From Piscinibacter sp. XHJ-5 (GTDB lineage: Bacteria; Pseudomonadota; Gammaproteobacteria; Burkholderiales; Burkholderiaceae_C), in NCBI RefSeq assembly GCF_029855045.1, contig NZ_CP123228.1:5828001-5892000 (forward strand): 64,000 nt of DNA, in the 5' to 3' direction. The notes beneath the pieces are model-generated. The model had not been told where the DNA came from, ran no database searches, and was given only the letters and a program-made list of their open reading frames with translations. Below, one piece after another: positions 1-8,049 of the stretch (position 1 is its first letter; each line of letters begins with the position of its first letter). The position numbers and the translations under genes are program-made.

Positions 1-1177
1 CCACCTTCAGGCGGCGTGCCGCCCAGCCCAGCGTCGTGCCTTGCAGCAGCAGCGAGGCCAGGACGACCGCGAAGGCGACGTTGAAGAACCGGTTGCTGTC
101 GGGCACCTGGGCCAGCACGGGGAACAGCGCAAGCACGATGGGCACGGCGCCGCGCAAGCCGACCCAGCCGATGAACAGGACCGCGCGTGGCGGAAAGCGC
201 AGCGGCGCCAGGCACAGCGCAACGGCGAGCGGGCGCGCGACGAAGATCAGCGTCGCCGCGATGCCGAACGTGGGACCCGCGGTGGCGAGCACCTGGTGCG
301 GCGAGACGAACAGGCCGAGCAGCAGGAACATCGTCGCCTGCGCCGCCCATGCGAAGCCGTCGAGCGCCGACGAGGCGATGTGCGCAGCCTCTTCGGCGCG
401 TGCCCGCAGTTGCAGCCCCACCAGGTAGACCGCCAGGAAACCCGAGCCTTCGAGCACGCCGGCCAGGGCGAACAGCGCCATGCCCGCCGACACGATCAGC
501 AGCGACAGCACGCCGCCATGTTCCGCGGTCAGCGGCAGCCGGCGCAGCAGCGCGGCGGCAGCAGCACCGCCGAGCCAGCCGACGGCCGTCCCCAGGCCGG
601 CCTGCCGCAGCAGCAGCCAGCCGACCTCCGCGGCGCCGGCGTCGGCGCGGATCATCTCGATCAGCGCGAGAACGAGGCACACGGCCATCGGGTCGTTGAG
701 GCCGGACTCCAGCTCCAGCGTGGCGTCCACGCGTTCGTGCAGGCGCAGCCCGAGGTGGCGCAGCAGCGAGAACACCGCCGCCGCATCGGTCGAGCCGACG
801 ATGGCGCCGAGCAGCAGTCCGTAGCGCCAGTCGAGATCCAGCAGCCGCATCGCCACGGCGCCGACGACGGCGGCCGTCGTGACGACGCCCACCGTGGCAA
901 GCAGCGCCGCTGGCACGAAGGCGCCCCGGAAGGTGCTCATCCGGGTGTTGAGCCCGCCTTCGAGCAGGATGATCGCCAGCGCCGCGTTGCCGACCCAGGC
1001 GCTCAGCAGCGGGCTGTCGAAGCGCACGCCGCCGGGACCTTCCTCGCCCGCGAGCATGCCGGCGACGAGGAACACGAGCAGGTACGACAGGCCGAAGCGC
1101 GCGGAATACACGCCCGCGAAGAGGCTGACGAACACCAGAAGCCCGCCCGCGAGTAACAGCAGGTTCAGCGCATGCAT
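1..1177 (-). CDS. K+/H+ antiporter, NhaP2/CvrA-type (3' end missing)
   Basis: A multi-span inner-membrane cation/proton antiporter of the CPA1 family, expected to expel K+ or Na+ in exchange for protons. About 392 codons are visible, reading off the left edge, so the C-terminal part is absent. The ATG at 1177 begins MHALNLLLLAGG. Diagnostic stretches are GSTDAAAVFSLLR, the NDPMAV segment with its conserved Asp, and GWVGLRGAVPIVLA near the visible end, the last being typical of NhaP2/CvrA. Hydrophobic helices fill the rest. The family call is strong. Ion preference cannot be read from the sequence, and the regulatory C-terminal domain is outside the window. Confidence 0.88.
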   Translation of the reverse strand, partial: MHALNLLLLAGGLLVFVSLFAGVYSARFGLSYLLVFLVAGMLAGEEGPGGVRFDSPLLSAWVGNAALAIILLEGGLNTRMSTFRGAFVPAALLATVGVVTTAAVVGAVAMRLLDLDWRYGLLLGAIVGSTDAAAVFSLLRHLGLRLHERVDATLELESGLNDPMAVCLVLALIEMIRADAGAAEVGWLLLRQAGLGTAVGWLGGAAAAALLRRLPLTAEHGGVLSLLIVSAGMALFALAGVLEGSGFLAVYLVGLQLRARAEEAAHIASSALDGFAWAAQATMFLLLGLFVSPHQVLATAGPTFGIAATLIFVARPLAVALCLAPLRFPPRAVLFIGWVGLRGAVPIVLALFPVLAQVPDSNRFFNVAFAVVLASLLLQGTTLGWAARRLKV

Positions 1178-1210
1178 CGCGGGCCACCTTAGCAGAGGCC
1201 CGTGTGCCCG

Positions 1211-2599
1211 CTACTCGAACCGGTGATTCGCCGCGGGGTTCAGCGCCGCCACGCGCGGGACAGCCGACGTGCGCCGGTCCGCGTTCCGCGGCATGCCCGC
1301 CCGTGCCGCGTCGACCGCGTGGTTGCGTTGCGCCATCCACAACACCATCACCAGTCCGAGCAGCGGCAGGTTCTTCACCAGCGGTCCGCAGTGGTCAATC
1401 GTGAGCTCGGGCATGTTGATCGCGGCGGTGGCGGTGTAGCCGATCACGGCGGCGCACTGGAGCGCATGCAGCCATGGCCGCGGCCGCACCAGCGTGAGCG
1501 TGCCCAGGGCGATGTTCAACGCGCACGACACCACCAGCACCGCGACGCCCGCGCGCCCCTCGAAGCCGCAGCGCGCGAGCAGCTTCAGCACGCCCGACTG
1601 CTGCGGCAGCAGTGCGCTGATCAGCGCGGTGTAGAGCCACATGAAGGCGAGCGCCGCCCGCAGCAGGCGATCGATCCCGGGACTGAGCTGCACGCGCAGA
1701 TCGAACAGCGGCTCGGGCGGCGTGATCGCCAGGCCGTGCGCCATCGCCGTCGGCGTGCGGCCCAGCAGGGCCGGCGCTGCGTTGTCCCGGGGGACGCTGC
1801 CGCGCTCGAGCATCGCGATGGTGTCGCGGCACAGCACCTTCTGCGGCAGCCATTCGGCCAGCCATGCGGTGAGCCGCATCAGCGGAATGGGCAGCGGCAG
1901 CCACAGCGCTGCGCCGAGTCCCTGCTGGCTGCGGTAGTGCGCCAGCATCTCGCGGTAGGCGAGCACTTGCGGCCCGCCGATCTCGTGAATCGCCCGCAGC
2001 GCGCCGTCATGTTCGACCAGGCGCGCGATGGCTTCGGCCAGCTCGTAGACATGGATCGGCTGCACCCGCTGCCGGCCGCGTCCGGGCAACGCGATCAACG
2101 GCAGCGAGGCGAGCGTGGCGAACAGAGCGCCGCCGTGGCTGCGCGGTCCGTAGACCAGCGATGGACGCAGCACCGCCCAATCGAGCGGCAGCGAGGCAAG
2201 CGCATCGTCCGCGCGCAGCTTGCTGTGCAGGTAAGGCATGGCCAGGCTCTGTGGATCAGCGCCCACGCCGAGCGCCGACACCTGCACCACCCGCCGCACG
2301 CCGGCCAGGACCGCACCGCGGAAAAGCTCGATCGGGCCGTCGGCATGCACGCGCTCGAAGCTTTGTCGCCGCGTGGGCATGAGGATGCCGACACAGTTCA
2401 CCAGCGCCTCGATACGTGCGGCGCCCAGCACCTCGGCCCAGGCCTGCGGCGTGCGCGGCTGCATGAAGTCGATGGGCATCGTCGAGCGGCCGTCGGCTGC
2501 GCCGCGAGCGCCTTCAATGACGTGATGGCCGCGCGACCGCAAGGCATGCACCACGGCGGCACCGACACAGCCGGTGGCGCCACAGACCAGCACTCTCAT
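1211..2599 (-). CDS. NAD(P)-binding SDR protein fused to a DoxX-like membrane domain
   Basis: A 462-residue two-part protein. The N-terminal ~290 residues are an atypical extended short-chain dehydrogenase: the Rossmann motif GATGCVGAAVV sits at the start and the body resembles NmrA/NDUFA9-type sugar-nucleotide epimerase relatives. The C-terminal ~150 residues contain about four hydrophobic helices like DoxX/DoxD membrane proteins. Its ATG overlaps the stop of the upstream DCC-family gene by 4 bp (ATGA), so the two are translationally coupled and probably work together in a membrane redox or quinone-linked function. The substrate is unknown. The start at 2599 is fixed by the overlap and the Rossmann motif. 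Confidence 0.8.
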   Translation of the reverse strand: MRVLVCGATGCVGAAVVHALRSRGHHVIEGARGAADGRSTMPIDFMQPRTPQAWAEVLGAARIEALVNCVGILMPTRRQSFERVHADGPIELFRGAVLAGVRRVVQVSALGVGADPQSLAMPYLHSKLRADDALASLPLDWAVLRPSLVYGPRSHGGALFATLASLPLIALPGRGRQRVQPIHVYELAEAIARLVEHDGALRAIHEIGGPQVLAYREMLAHYRSQQGLGAALWLPLPIPLMRLTAWLAEWLPQKVLCRDTIAMLERGSVPRDNAAPALLGRTPTAMAHGLAITPPEPLFDLRVQLSPGIDRLLRAALAFMWLYTALISALLPQQSGVLKLLARCGFEGRAGVAVLVVSCALNIALGTLTLVRPRPWLHALQCAAVIGYTATAAINMPELTIDHCGPLVKNLPLLGLVMVLWMAQRNHAVDAARAGMPRNADRRTSAVPRVAALNPAANHRFE

Positions 2600-3072
2600 G
2601 AGGGCCTCCCGTCGCGCGTGGAGTCGCTGCTGCAGGCGCCGCCTCGGCAGTCCCGCATGCGCCGGGCCGTCCGCTGTGCCCGGGCGGCGCGCATGGCGGC
2701 GATCAGCGGGGCCGCGGCGCGCGAGATGGCGTGCCGGTGCCGCGCGAACAGGCGATAGCCCGCGTCGGCGAGCGGCTTCAGCGGCGCCCAGCCGGTGGCG
2801 CGCAGCACCCATCCCAGGCCGACCGCGTCATACGCCAGACGCAGCACCTGAACGCCGCGCAGCATCGCGCCGCCGGCCGTCAGCCCGTGGATTTCCGCCT
2901 CCATCGCGGCTTCGCTGGTGCCGTACTGGTCGGCGCCGAAGCCCGGCGCCGAGATGTCGACGAACACCAGCCGGCCCGCGCGGTTGCGCTCGCGCAGATG
3001 GTCCATCTCGAGGGCGCAGACCGGGCATCCGGCGTCGTAGAAGAGCGTCAGCGGATAGATCGCGCGGTCCAT
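2596..3072 (-). CDS. DCC-family (DUF393) thiol-disulfide oxidoreductase-like protein
   Basis: A 158-residue protein of the DUF393/DCC family. It carries the hallmark DAGCPVC motif about 20 residues from the start, a thioredoxin-like CxxC site. The family is presumed redox-active; no substrate is established. The ATG at 3072 is chosen over an upstream in-frame ATG at 3096 because GGAGGGA lies five to six bases before it. Its stop overlaps the start of the following SDR/DoxX gene. A palindrome like the one in the neighbouring GbsR promoter lies at 3086-3105, just upstream, so this two-gene unit is probably controlled by that regulator. Confidence 0.82.
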   Translation of the reverse strand: MDRAIYPLTLFYDAGCPVCALEMDHLRERNRAGRLVFVDISAPGFGADQYGTSEAAMEAEIHGLTAGGAMLRGVQVLRLAYDAVGLGWVLRATGWAPLKPLADAGYRLFARHRHAISRAAAPLIAAMRAARAQRTARRMRDCRGGACSSDSTRDGRPS

Positions 3073-3085
3073 GTTCCCTCCAGTC

Positions 3086-3105
3086 ATTTCAGTCAAAACA
3101 GAAAC
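3086..3105. promoter_or_regulatory. Imperfect operator copy upstream of the DCC gene
   Basis: ATTTCAGTCAAAACAGAAAC matches the core of the perfect palindrome at 3737-3760 (ATTTCTGTCAAGACAGAAAT) at 17 of 20 positions. It sits 14 bp upstream of the DCC start codon and after the regulator's terminator, as expected for a second binding site of the adjacent GbsR/MarR-type repressor. No clear -10 element is visible with it. Binding is inferred, not shown. Confidence 0.55.
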
Positions 3106-3113
3106 AATTCGGC

Positions 3114-3137
3114 AAAAAAAAGGCCCCTCTCAGGGCC
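3114..3137 (-). terminator. Rho-independent terminator of the GbsR-type gene
   Basis: Read on the minus strand, GGCCC-TGAGAG-GGGCC forms a 5-bp GC stem with a six-base loop, followed at once by a run of seven to eight T. The hairpin overlaps the TGA stop of the regulator gene (3130-3132). This separates the regulator transcript from the DCC/SDR unit and implies that the latter has its own promoter. Confidence 0.7.
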
Positions 3138-3714
3138 CGAGCAGGTGTGCGGCCGGCAGTTCGGACGCCTTGCCGCGCGCGCCGCGCGGACCCGCGCCGT
3201 CGAGCAGCTTCTTGATCCGGGCGCCGAGCCTGAGCACCTTGGTCAGGGTGTCGGTGTCGAGCTTGAGCATCTCGTCGCTCCACGCGGTGAGCGTTTCCAG
3301 CAGCTCCAGCGTCTCGCGCATGCGACGCTTCGCATCGGCCGGATCCTTGCTGATGGCCGGATCGGCGAGCAGCTCTGACAGCACCTGGATGGTGGGCGCG
3401 ATCTCGCGCCGCTGACGCTCGCGCACGACGGTGCGCAGCAGCTCCCACACGTCGGTGGACGTCTCGAAGTGATCGCGCCGGTCGCCGGACAGGTGCACCA
3501 GCCGGACCAGGTTCCAGCCCTGCAGCTCGCGCAGGCTGGTGCTGACGTTGGAGCGCGCGACGCCCAGCGTGTCGGCGATCTCCTCGGCATGCATGGGGCG
3601 GCCGGTGATGTACAGCAGGGCGTGGATCTGAGCCACGGTGCGGTTCACGCCCCAGCGGGTCCCCATCTCGCCCCAGTGGAGAACGAAGCGCGAGAGGGTC
3701 GGCGAAAGGTCCAT
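3130..3714 (-). CDS. GbsR/MarR-family transcriptional regulator
   Basis: A 194-residue winged-helix regulator of the GbsR branch of the MarR superfamily. The N-terminal half includes GRPMHAEEIADTLGVARSNV, the helix-turn-helix where AEEIA and ARSNVS are typical of GbsR. The rest is helical and probably dimerises. A perfect palindrome covers its own -35 box, so it is very likely autoregulated. The -10 box ends six bases before the ATG, so the message may be leaderless. Downstream targets probably include the DCC/SDR pair, which carries a related site. The inducer is unknown. Confidence 0.87.
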   Translation of the reverse strand: MDLSPTLSRFVLHWGEMGTRWGVNRTVAQIHALLYITGRPMHAEEIADTLGVARSNVSTSLRELQGWNLVRLVHLSGDRRDHFETSTDVWELLRTVVRERQRREIAPTIQVLSELLADPAISKDPADAKRRMRETLELLETLTAWSDEMLKLDTDTLTKVLRLGARIKKLLDGAGPRGARGKASELPAAHLLGP

Positions 3715-3720
3715 GACTGC

Positions 3721-3749
3721 ACTCTAAAAGTGGCTGATATTTCTGTCAA
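3721..3749 (-). promoter_or_regulatory. Sigma-70 promoter of the GbsR-type gene
   Basis: On the minus strand a consensus -35 box TTGACA (3744-3749) is followed by exactly 17 bp and the -10 box TAGAGT (3721-3726). Initiation six to seven bases after the -10 would fall at or next to the A of the start codon at 3714, which predicts a leaderless transcript. The -35 box lies inside the palindromic operator. Confidence 0.7.
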
Positions 3750-3760
3750 GACAGAAATAT
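3737..3760. promoter_or_regulatory. Perfect palindromic operator
   Basis: ATATTTCTGTC-AA-GACAGAAATAT has perfect 11-bp arms around a 2-bp centre. It overlaps the -35 hexamer of the GbsR/MarR-type gene. A dimeric winged-helix protein binding here would block RNA polymerase, giving negative autoregulation. The AT-rich arms stand out from the GC-rich surroundings. Confidence 0.75.
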
Positions 3761-3774
3761 CCAACCATCCGCGG

Positions 3775-4602
3775 TTACGCCGAGGTGATCCATCCCTCCA
3801 GTGGATCCACCCCTGAGGGCACGCCGTGCCCTGGCTGTCCGCTCGCCCACGCCGCCTGCAGCATGCACAGCACCGCGTCCAGGCGATCGCCCGACGCGTC
3901 GGCCAGCAGCGACTCGCGCTGCGGCTCGCTCAAGCGCAGCTCCAGGCCGAGCCGAGTGCGTCCGGCCTCCAGGAAATCGACGAGCTCCCGTCGCGCAGCG
4001 AGCCGCTGTGCCGTCTGCCGCGCCGTCTCATCGCTCTTGTACGAGCGCCGGCCCAGGATCTCGCGCGCCAGCAGCCCGGGATAGGCCTCAAGGGCCACCC
4101 GCAACGGGTCGCCGGCGTGCACCGCCGGCAGGTGCACGCCGGCCTCGATGAGCAGCGGGACGCCCGCGTGCAGCATGTAGGCCACCGGCGGATTGACCCA
4201 CTTCATCGACGGCGACGAACCTGCCGGCGCGTCGCACGCCCGGTGGGCAAACTTGCCGCCCACCGGACGCGCGGCGCAGAACGCGGCGAACTGCGTGCGG
4301 ATCTGCGGCCGGCTGAGCGCCGTGTAGTGGCGCATCAAGGGCAACCACTCAGTGGGCCAGCCGAGCGTCGTCACCAGCTCGCGCGGCAGGCCGAACGGCA
4401 TGTCGATGGCGGCGATCCACGGCCCCGGCGTGCGCAGCCAGGTTCCGAAACCCTCGAACGAGTCATGTGCCGCCAGCCGCTGGAGATGGACCACCCGGCC
4501 CTCGCGGTGGCCCAGCGCGACGGTGATCGGCTTGCGCTGCGTCGGCCGGCTGGTGAAATCGACGCCGGCCACGGCATGGGTGGGATGGAAAAACTTGCTC
4601 AC
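3775..4602 (-). CDS. DUF429 family protein
   Basis: A 275-residue cytoplasmic protein of the DUF429 family, whose members have a ribonuclease-H-like fold and no firmly established role. Visible landmarks are AVAGVDFTSRPTQRK near the N-terminus (with the conserved acidic residue of VDFT), AIDMPFGLP in the middle, and SGDRLDAVLCMLQAAW near the C-terminus, an arrangement of acidic residues expected for the fold. The GTG at 4602 has GGAGGG ten bases upstream. An ATG at 4632 is an alternative that adds ten residues. The gene is divergent from the Tim44-domain gene and tail-first to the regulator promoter region. Confidence 0.7.
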   Translation of the reverse strand: MSKFFHPTHAVAGVDFTSRPTQRKPITVALGHREGRVVHLQRLAAHDSFEGFGTWLRTPGPWIAAIDMPFGLPRELVTTLGWPTEWLPLMRHYTALSRPQIRTQFAAFCAARPVGGKFAHRACDAPAGSSPSMKWVNPPVAYMLHAGVPLLIEAGVHLPAVHAGDPLRVALEAYPGLLAREILGRRSYKSDETARQTAQRLAARRELVDFLEAGRTRLGLELRLSEPQRESLLADASGDRLDAVLCMLQAAWASGQPGHGVPSGVDPLEGWITSA

Positions 4603-4716
4603 CGCGAGACGCCCTCCGGCGACCCCTGGCATTCGCCTTGCCCGTCTCCACATGGGAGGAACCGGTCGCTTCGGCATCGGGTCCATACTGTTCGCCTTGT
4701 CATCGAGGAGTGTCGC

Positions 4717-5643
4717 GTGAAATCCATCCTCTTGAGTGTCTTCATCGGCCTGCTGGGGCTTACCTTCAGCGCAACCGATGTCGAAGCCAAACGCCTCGGC
4801 GGAGGCATCTCGCAAGGCATGAAGCGCCAAGCGCCGCCGCCTCGCCAGACCCCGGACAACACGACGACGCCGCAGCAGGCGCCCACCCAGCAGGCCACCG
4901 CGCCCACGGCCGGCGCTGCAACCGCTGCCGCGGCCACGCCCAAGCGCTCGTGGCTCGGTCCGGTGGCGGGTCTCGCCGCCGGCCTGGGCATCGCGGCGCT
5001 GATGAGCCACCTGGGCTTCGGCGAAGCCTTCGGCAACATCCTGACCCTGCTGCTCGTGGCCATCGTCGCGGTGTGGCTGGTGCGCTTCCTGCTGCGTCGA
5101 TTCGCTCCCGGCGCACAACGCTCGCCGCGGTTGCAGCCCGCTGGCGCACACGCGGGCGGCATGGAAACGCCCGTCTGGCGTGACAGCGCGGTGCAGCGCA
5201 GCGACGTCGCCGCGCTGCCGGCCGATCGCCCGCTGGCTGCCGCCGGCGGCGCCAGCCGCGTTCTTCCCGCCCATGTCGATGCCGGCGAGCTGGAGCGTGC
5301 GGCCAAGATGATCTTCCTGCGCATGCAGGCCGCCAACGATGCCGGCGACCTTGCCGATCTGCGCCAGTTTTCCACACCCGAGATGTTCGCGGCCTTCCGC
5401 CTCGACCTTCAGGACCGGCAGGGCAAGCCGCAGCGCACCGACGTGGTCAAGCTCGACGCCGAAGCCGTGGACTGGGCGGTCGAAAAAGGCCAGCAGATCG
5501 TCAGCGTGCGCTTCCACGGCCTGATCCGCGAAGAGGACGAAGGCGTCGCGGCGCCGTTCGACGAGGTGTGGCACCTGGCGAGGCCGGAAGACGGCAGCCA
5601 GCCTTGGGCGATCGCAGGCATCCAGCAACTGGCGCCGCTCTGA
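4717..5643 (+). CDS. Tim44-like domain protein, membrane-anchored
   Basis: A 308-residue protein beginning with a GTG at 4717, preceded by a good GAGGAG site six bases away. An N-terminal signal segment (about residues 1-25) precedes a low-complexity Pro/Gln/Thr/Ala linker, two hydrophobic stretches (about 85-130, LGPVAGLAAGLGIAALM and ILTLLLVAIVAVWLV) and a C-terminal Tim44-like domain (about 180-308, VDAGELERAAKMIFLRMQAAND onward). In Burkholderiales such genes often lie near ubiE-ubiJ-ubiB. Here it stands 40 kb from ubiJ-ubiB, next to an asparaginase. Its function is unknown; roles in membrane protein assembly or lipid handling are only analogies. Confidence 0.8.
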   Translation: MKSILLSVFIGLLGLTFSATDVEAKRLGGGISQGMKRQAPPPRQTPDNTTTPQQAPTQQATAPTAGAATAAAATPKRSWLGPVAGLAAGLGIAALMSHLGFGEAFGNILTLLLVAIVAVWLVRFLLRRFAPGAQRSPRLQPAGAHAGGMETPVWRDSAVQRSDVAALPADRPLAAAGGASRVLPAHVDAGELERAAKMIFLRMQAANDAGDLADLRQFSTPEMFAAFRLDLQDRQGKPQRTDVVKLDAEAVDWAVEKGQQIVSVRFHGLIREEDEGVAAPFDEVWHLARPEDGSQPWAIAGIQQLAPL

Positions 5644-5647
5644 TGCG

Positions 5648-6709
5648 ATGACGCCGGTGCTGGTCGAGGCCTGGCGCGGCGACGCGGTCGAATCGGAGCA
5701 CTTCGGCTCGCTGGCCATCGTCGATGCCGACGCCGGCGTTCGGGCGGCGATCGGCGACATCGACCGCCCGGTGTTCCCGCGCTCCGCGGTCAAGGCCCTG
5801 CAGGCGCTGCCGCTGGTCGAGAGCGATGCAGCCGATCGGCTGAAGCTCACCGACGACGAGCTCGCCATCGCCTGTGCCTCGCACAACGGTGAGCCGGTGC
5901 ATGTGCGCACCGCCGCCGGCATGCTGGAGAAGGCGGGCGTCGATGCCGGCGTCCTCGAGTGCGGTGCCCACTGGCCGTACGACGACGGCGCGTCGCGCGA
6001 GCTGGCCGCCCGGGGGGCTTTGCCCACCGCCCTCAACAACAACTGCTCGGGCAAGCACGCCGGGTTCGTCTGCCTGGCCTGCGCGCTGATGGGATGGACC
6101 GACAGCGGCATCGACCTGCGGCGCTTCGTCAAGGGCTATGTCAGGCCGGAGCACGCGGTCATGCGCGAGGTCAGCGAAGCGCTGCATTCGACCACCGGCT
6201 TCGACCTGTCGCGCGCGCCGCGCGGCACCGACGGCTGCTCCATCCCCACCTACGGCATTCCGCTGCGCCATCTGGCGCACGCGTTTGCGCGCTTCGGCAC
6301 CGGCATCGGTCTGCGGGCCGGACAGGCACGCGCCGCGCAACGATTGCGCCGCGCGGTCGCCGCATCGCCGTACATGGTCGGCGGCGCCGCTCGCATGGAC
6401 ACGCTCGTCATGCAACGCCTGGGCGAGCGCGTCTTCTGCAAGGTCGGCGCCGAAGGCATGTACTGCGCGGCGCTGCCGCATCGCGGCCTCGGGGTCGCCA
6501 TCAAGATGCGCGACGGCAACAACGCACGCGCCGCCGAGGTCGTGATGGCCGCGGTCATCGAGGCACTGGTGACGCTGGACGACGACGAGCGCGACTTCAT
6601 CGGCGCCTTCAGCGACGTCACGCTGAAGAACTGGAACGGCATCGAAGTGGGCGCATTGCGCGCGACGCCGGCCTTGCGGCAGGCGCTGCTGCAGGCGTCG
6701 GCCGGGTAG
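5648..6709 (+). CDS. L-asparaginase II (Rhizobium-type)
   Basis: A 353-residue enzyme expected to hydrolyse L-asparagine to aspartate and ammonia. It belongs to the asparaginase II family, which differs from the E. coli type. Visible motifs are RSAVK (Ser46/Lys49 pair), ASHNGE (Ser78), NNNCSGKHAGF (Cys133 and Lys136) and TDGCSIPTYG (Cys197). They correspond to the Ser-Lys tandem and the Cys/Lys/Cys metal-binding residues described for R. etli ReAV. It starts 4 bp after the Tim44 gene stop, so it is probably cotranscribed with it. No signal peptide is seen, suggesting a cytoplasmic enzyme. Confidence 0.9.
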   Translation: MTPVLVEAWRGDAVESEHFGSLAIVDADAGVRAAIGDIDRPVFPRSAVKALQALPLVESDAADRLKLTDDELAIACASHNGEPVHVRTAAGMLEKAGVDAGVLECGAHWPYDDGASRELAARGALPTALNNNCSGKHAGFVCLACALMGWTDSGIDLRRFVKGYVRPEHAVMREVSEALHSTTGFDLSRAPRGTDGCSIPTYGIPLRHLAHAFARFGTGIGLRAGQARAAQRLRRAVAASPYMVGGAARMDTLVMQRLGERVFCKVGAEGMYCAALPHRGLGVAIKMRDGNNARAAEVVMAAVIEALVTLDDDERDFIGAFSDVTLKNWNGIEVGALRATPALRQALLQASAG

Positions 6710-6791
6710 CGCATCCCCCTCCTGGCGACACAGGTCAGGAACGCGGGCGCGCGCCGCTCCATCTATGCGGCGAACCCCTCGAGGAGCGCCG

Positions 6792-7970
6792 ATGAAAGCC
6801 CTGATCCTGTGGACCGCAGCCGCGATGCTGGCCGGCTGCGGCGGTGACGACGACGGACCCACGCCCGAGCAACTGGCCGCCGAAGGAAAGCAGATCTTCC
6901 GCTACGACACCTTCGGCGACGAGGCACAGTGGACCGACACGCTGCGCATGCACGAGGTGATTGCCGCCGCGGTCGACCCCACCACCGCCCTCTCGGTGGG
7001 CCTCAAGGTCGACGCCGATGCGTTGCCGCAGTCGGTGAAGGACGGCATCGCCAACGGCAGCGTGGACCTCGCCAGTCCGGCCACGACGATCGCGCTGCTC
7101 AAGCTGGACGCGGTGGTGGGCCTGAAGGGCACCGTCGAGACGGTGAACGGCGCGGACCGCCTCACCCGCGTGGGCACCACCTGCGCGCTGTGCCATTCGA
7201 CGGTCGACGACTCCTTCGCCCCGGGCATCGGCAAGCGACTGGACGGTTGGGCCAACCGCGACCTGAACCCGGGCGCCATCATCGCCTTGTCGCCGGCGCT
7301 CGACGCCGCGACGAAAGCGATCTACCAGAGCTGGGGTCCCGGCAAGTACGACCCGCGCTTCAACATCGACGGCATCAGCAAGCCGGTCGTCATTCCGCCG
7401 GCCTACGGGCTGGCCGGGGTGAACAAGATCACCTTCACCGGCGACGGCGACGAGATCGCGTACTGGAACCGGTATGTCGCGGTGACGCAGATGGGCGGCC
7501 TGGGCACCTTCAGCGATGCGCGCCTGCCGCTCACGGTGACACACGGCACCGAGGACCGGGTCAGCGGCAAGTTGCCCGCGTTGCAGGCCTATCAGCTCAG
7601 CCTCGCCGCCCCGGCGGCCCCGGCCGGCTCCTTCGACACCACCGCCGCGGCGCGCGGAAAGCCGGTGTTCGACGGCGCAGGCCGCTGCGCCACCTGCCAC
7701 AGCGGGGCCACCTTCACCGATGCGAACACGACGCTGCATCCGCCGGCCGACTCGGTGGCCGAGCCCGAGACCCCGAGCTATGCGTCGCGCTCGGCGACCA
7801 AGCAGTACCGCACCACGCCCCTGCGCGGGGTGTGGCAGCACGCTCCGTATTTCCACGACGGCTCGGCCGCCACGCTGGAGGATGTCGCGGCACGCTACAA
7901 CACCGAGCTCTCGCTGGGGCTGAGCGCGCAGCAGCTGAGCGACCTGGCGGCGTACCTGACGTCGCTGTGA
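6792..7970 (+). CDS. Dihaem c-type cytochrome lipoprotein
   Basis: A 392-residue secreted protein with a lipoprotein signal (LAGCGGDDD; lipobox Cys near residue 15) and two CxxCH haem-attachment sites, CALCH (about residue 133) and CATCH (about residue 300). The ATG at 6792 is preceded by GAGGAG. Between the haems there is no membrane segment. The second half (TTPLRGVWQHAPYFHDGSAATL) resembles the C-terminal haem domain of dihaem peroxidase/RoxA-like cytochromes. It probably transfers electrons at the periplasmic face; the partner is unknown. Neighbouring genes give no pathway clue. Confidence 0.8.
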   Translation: MKALILWTAAAMLAGCGGDDDGPTPEQLAAEGKQIFRYDTFGDEAQWTDTLRMHEVIAAAVDPTTALSVGLKVDADALPQSVKDGIANGSVDLASPATTIALLKLDAVVGLKGTVETVNGADRLTRVGTTCALCHSTVDDSFAPGIGKRLDGWANRDLNPGAIIALSPALDAATKAIYQSWGPGKYDPRFNIDGISKPVVIPPAYGLAGVNKITFTGDGDEIAYWNRYVAVTQMGGLGTFSDARLPLTVTHGTEDRVSGKLPALQAYQLSLAAPAAPAGSFDTTAAARGKPVFDGAGRCATCHSGATFTDANTTLHPPADSVAEPETPSYASRSATKQYRTTPLRGVWQHAPYFHDGSAATLEDVAARYNTELSLGLSAQQLSDLAAYLTSL

Positions 7971-8049
7971 GGCCGCGCCCGCGCTCCCTCGTTTGAAGGG
8001 CCACGTCCCGCTTTCCCGGCACTAAGCTGGGGAGGCGAGGCGCGGCCCC

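Noticed and set aside
1202..2758. A long plus-strand open frame opposite the SDR/DoxX gene
   Set aside because: Antisense shadow. The minus strand carries the Rossmann motif and membrane helices.
6902..7282. Minus-strand frame within the cytochrome gene
   Set aside because: It is antisense to a gene with two haem motifs and a lipobox, and has no support of its own.
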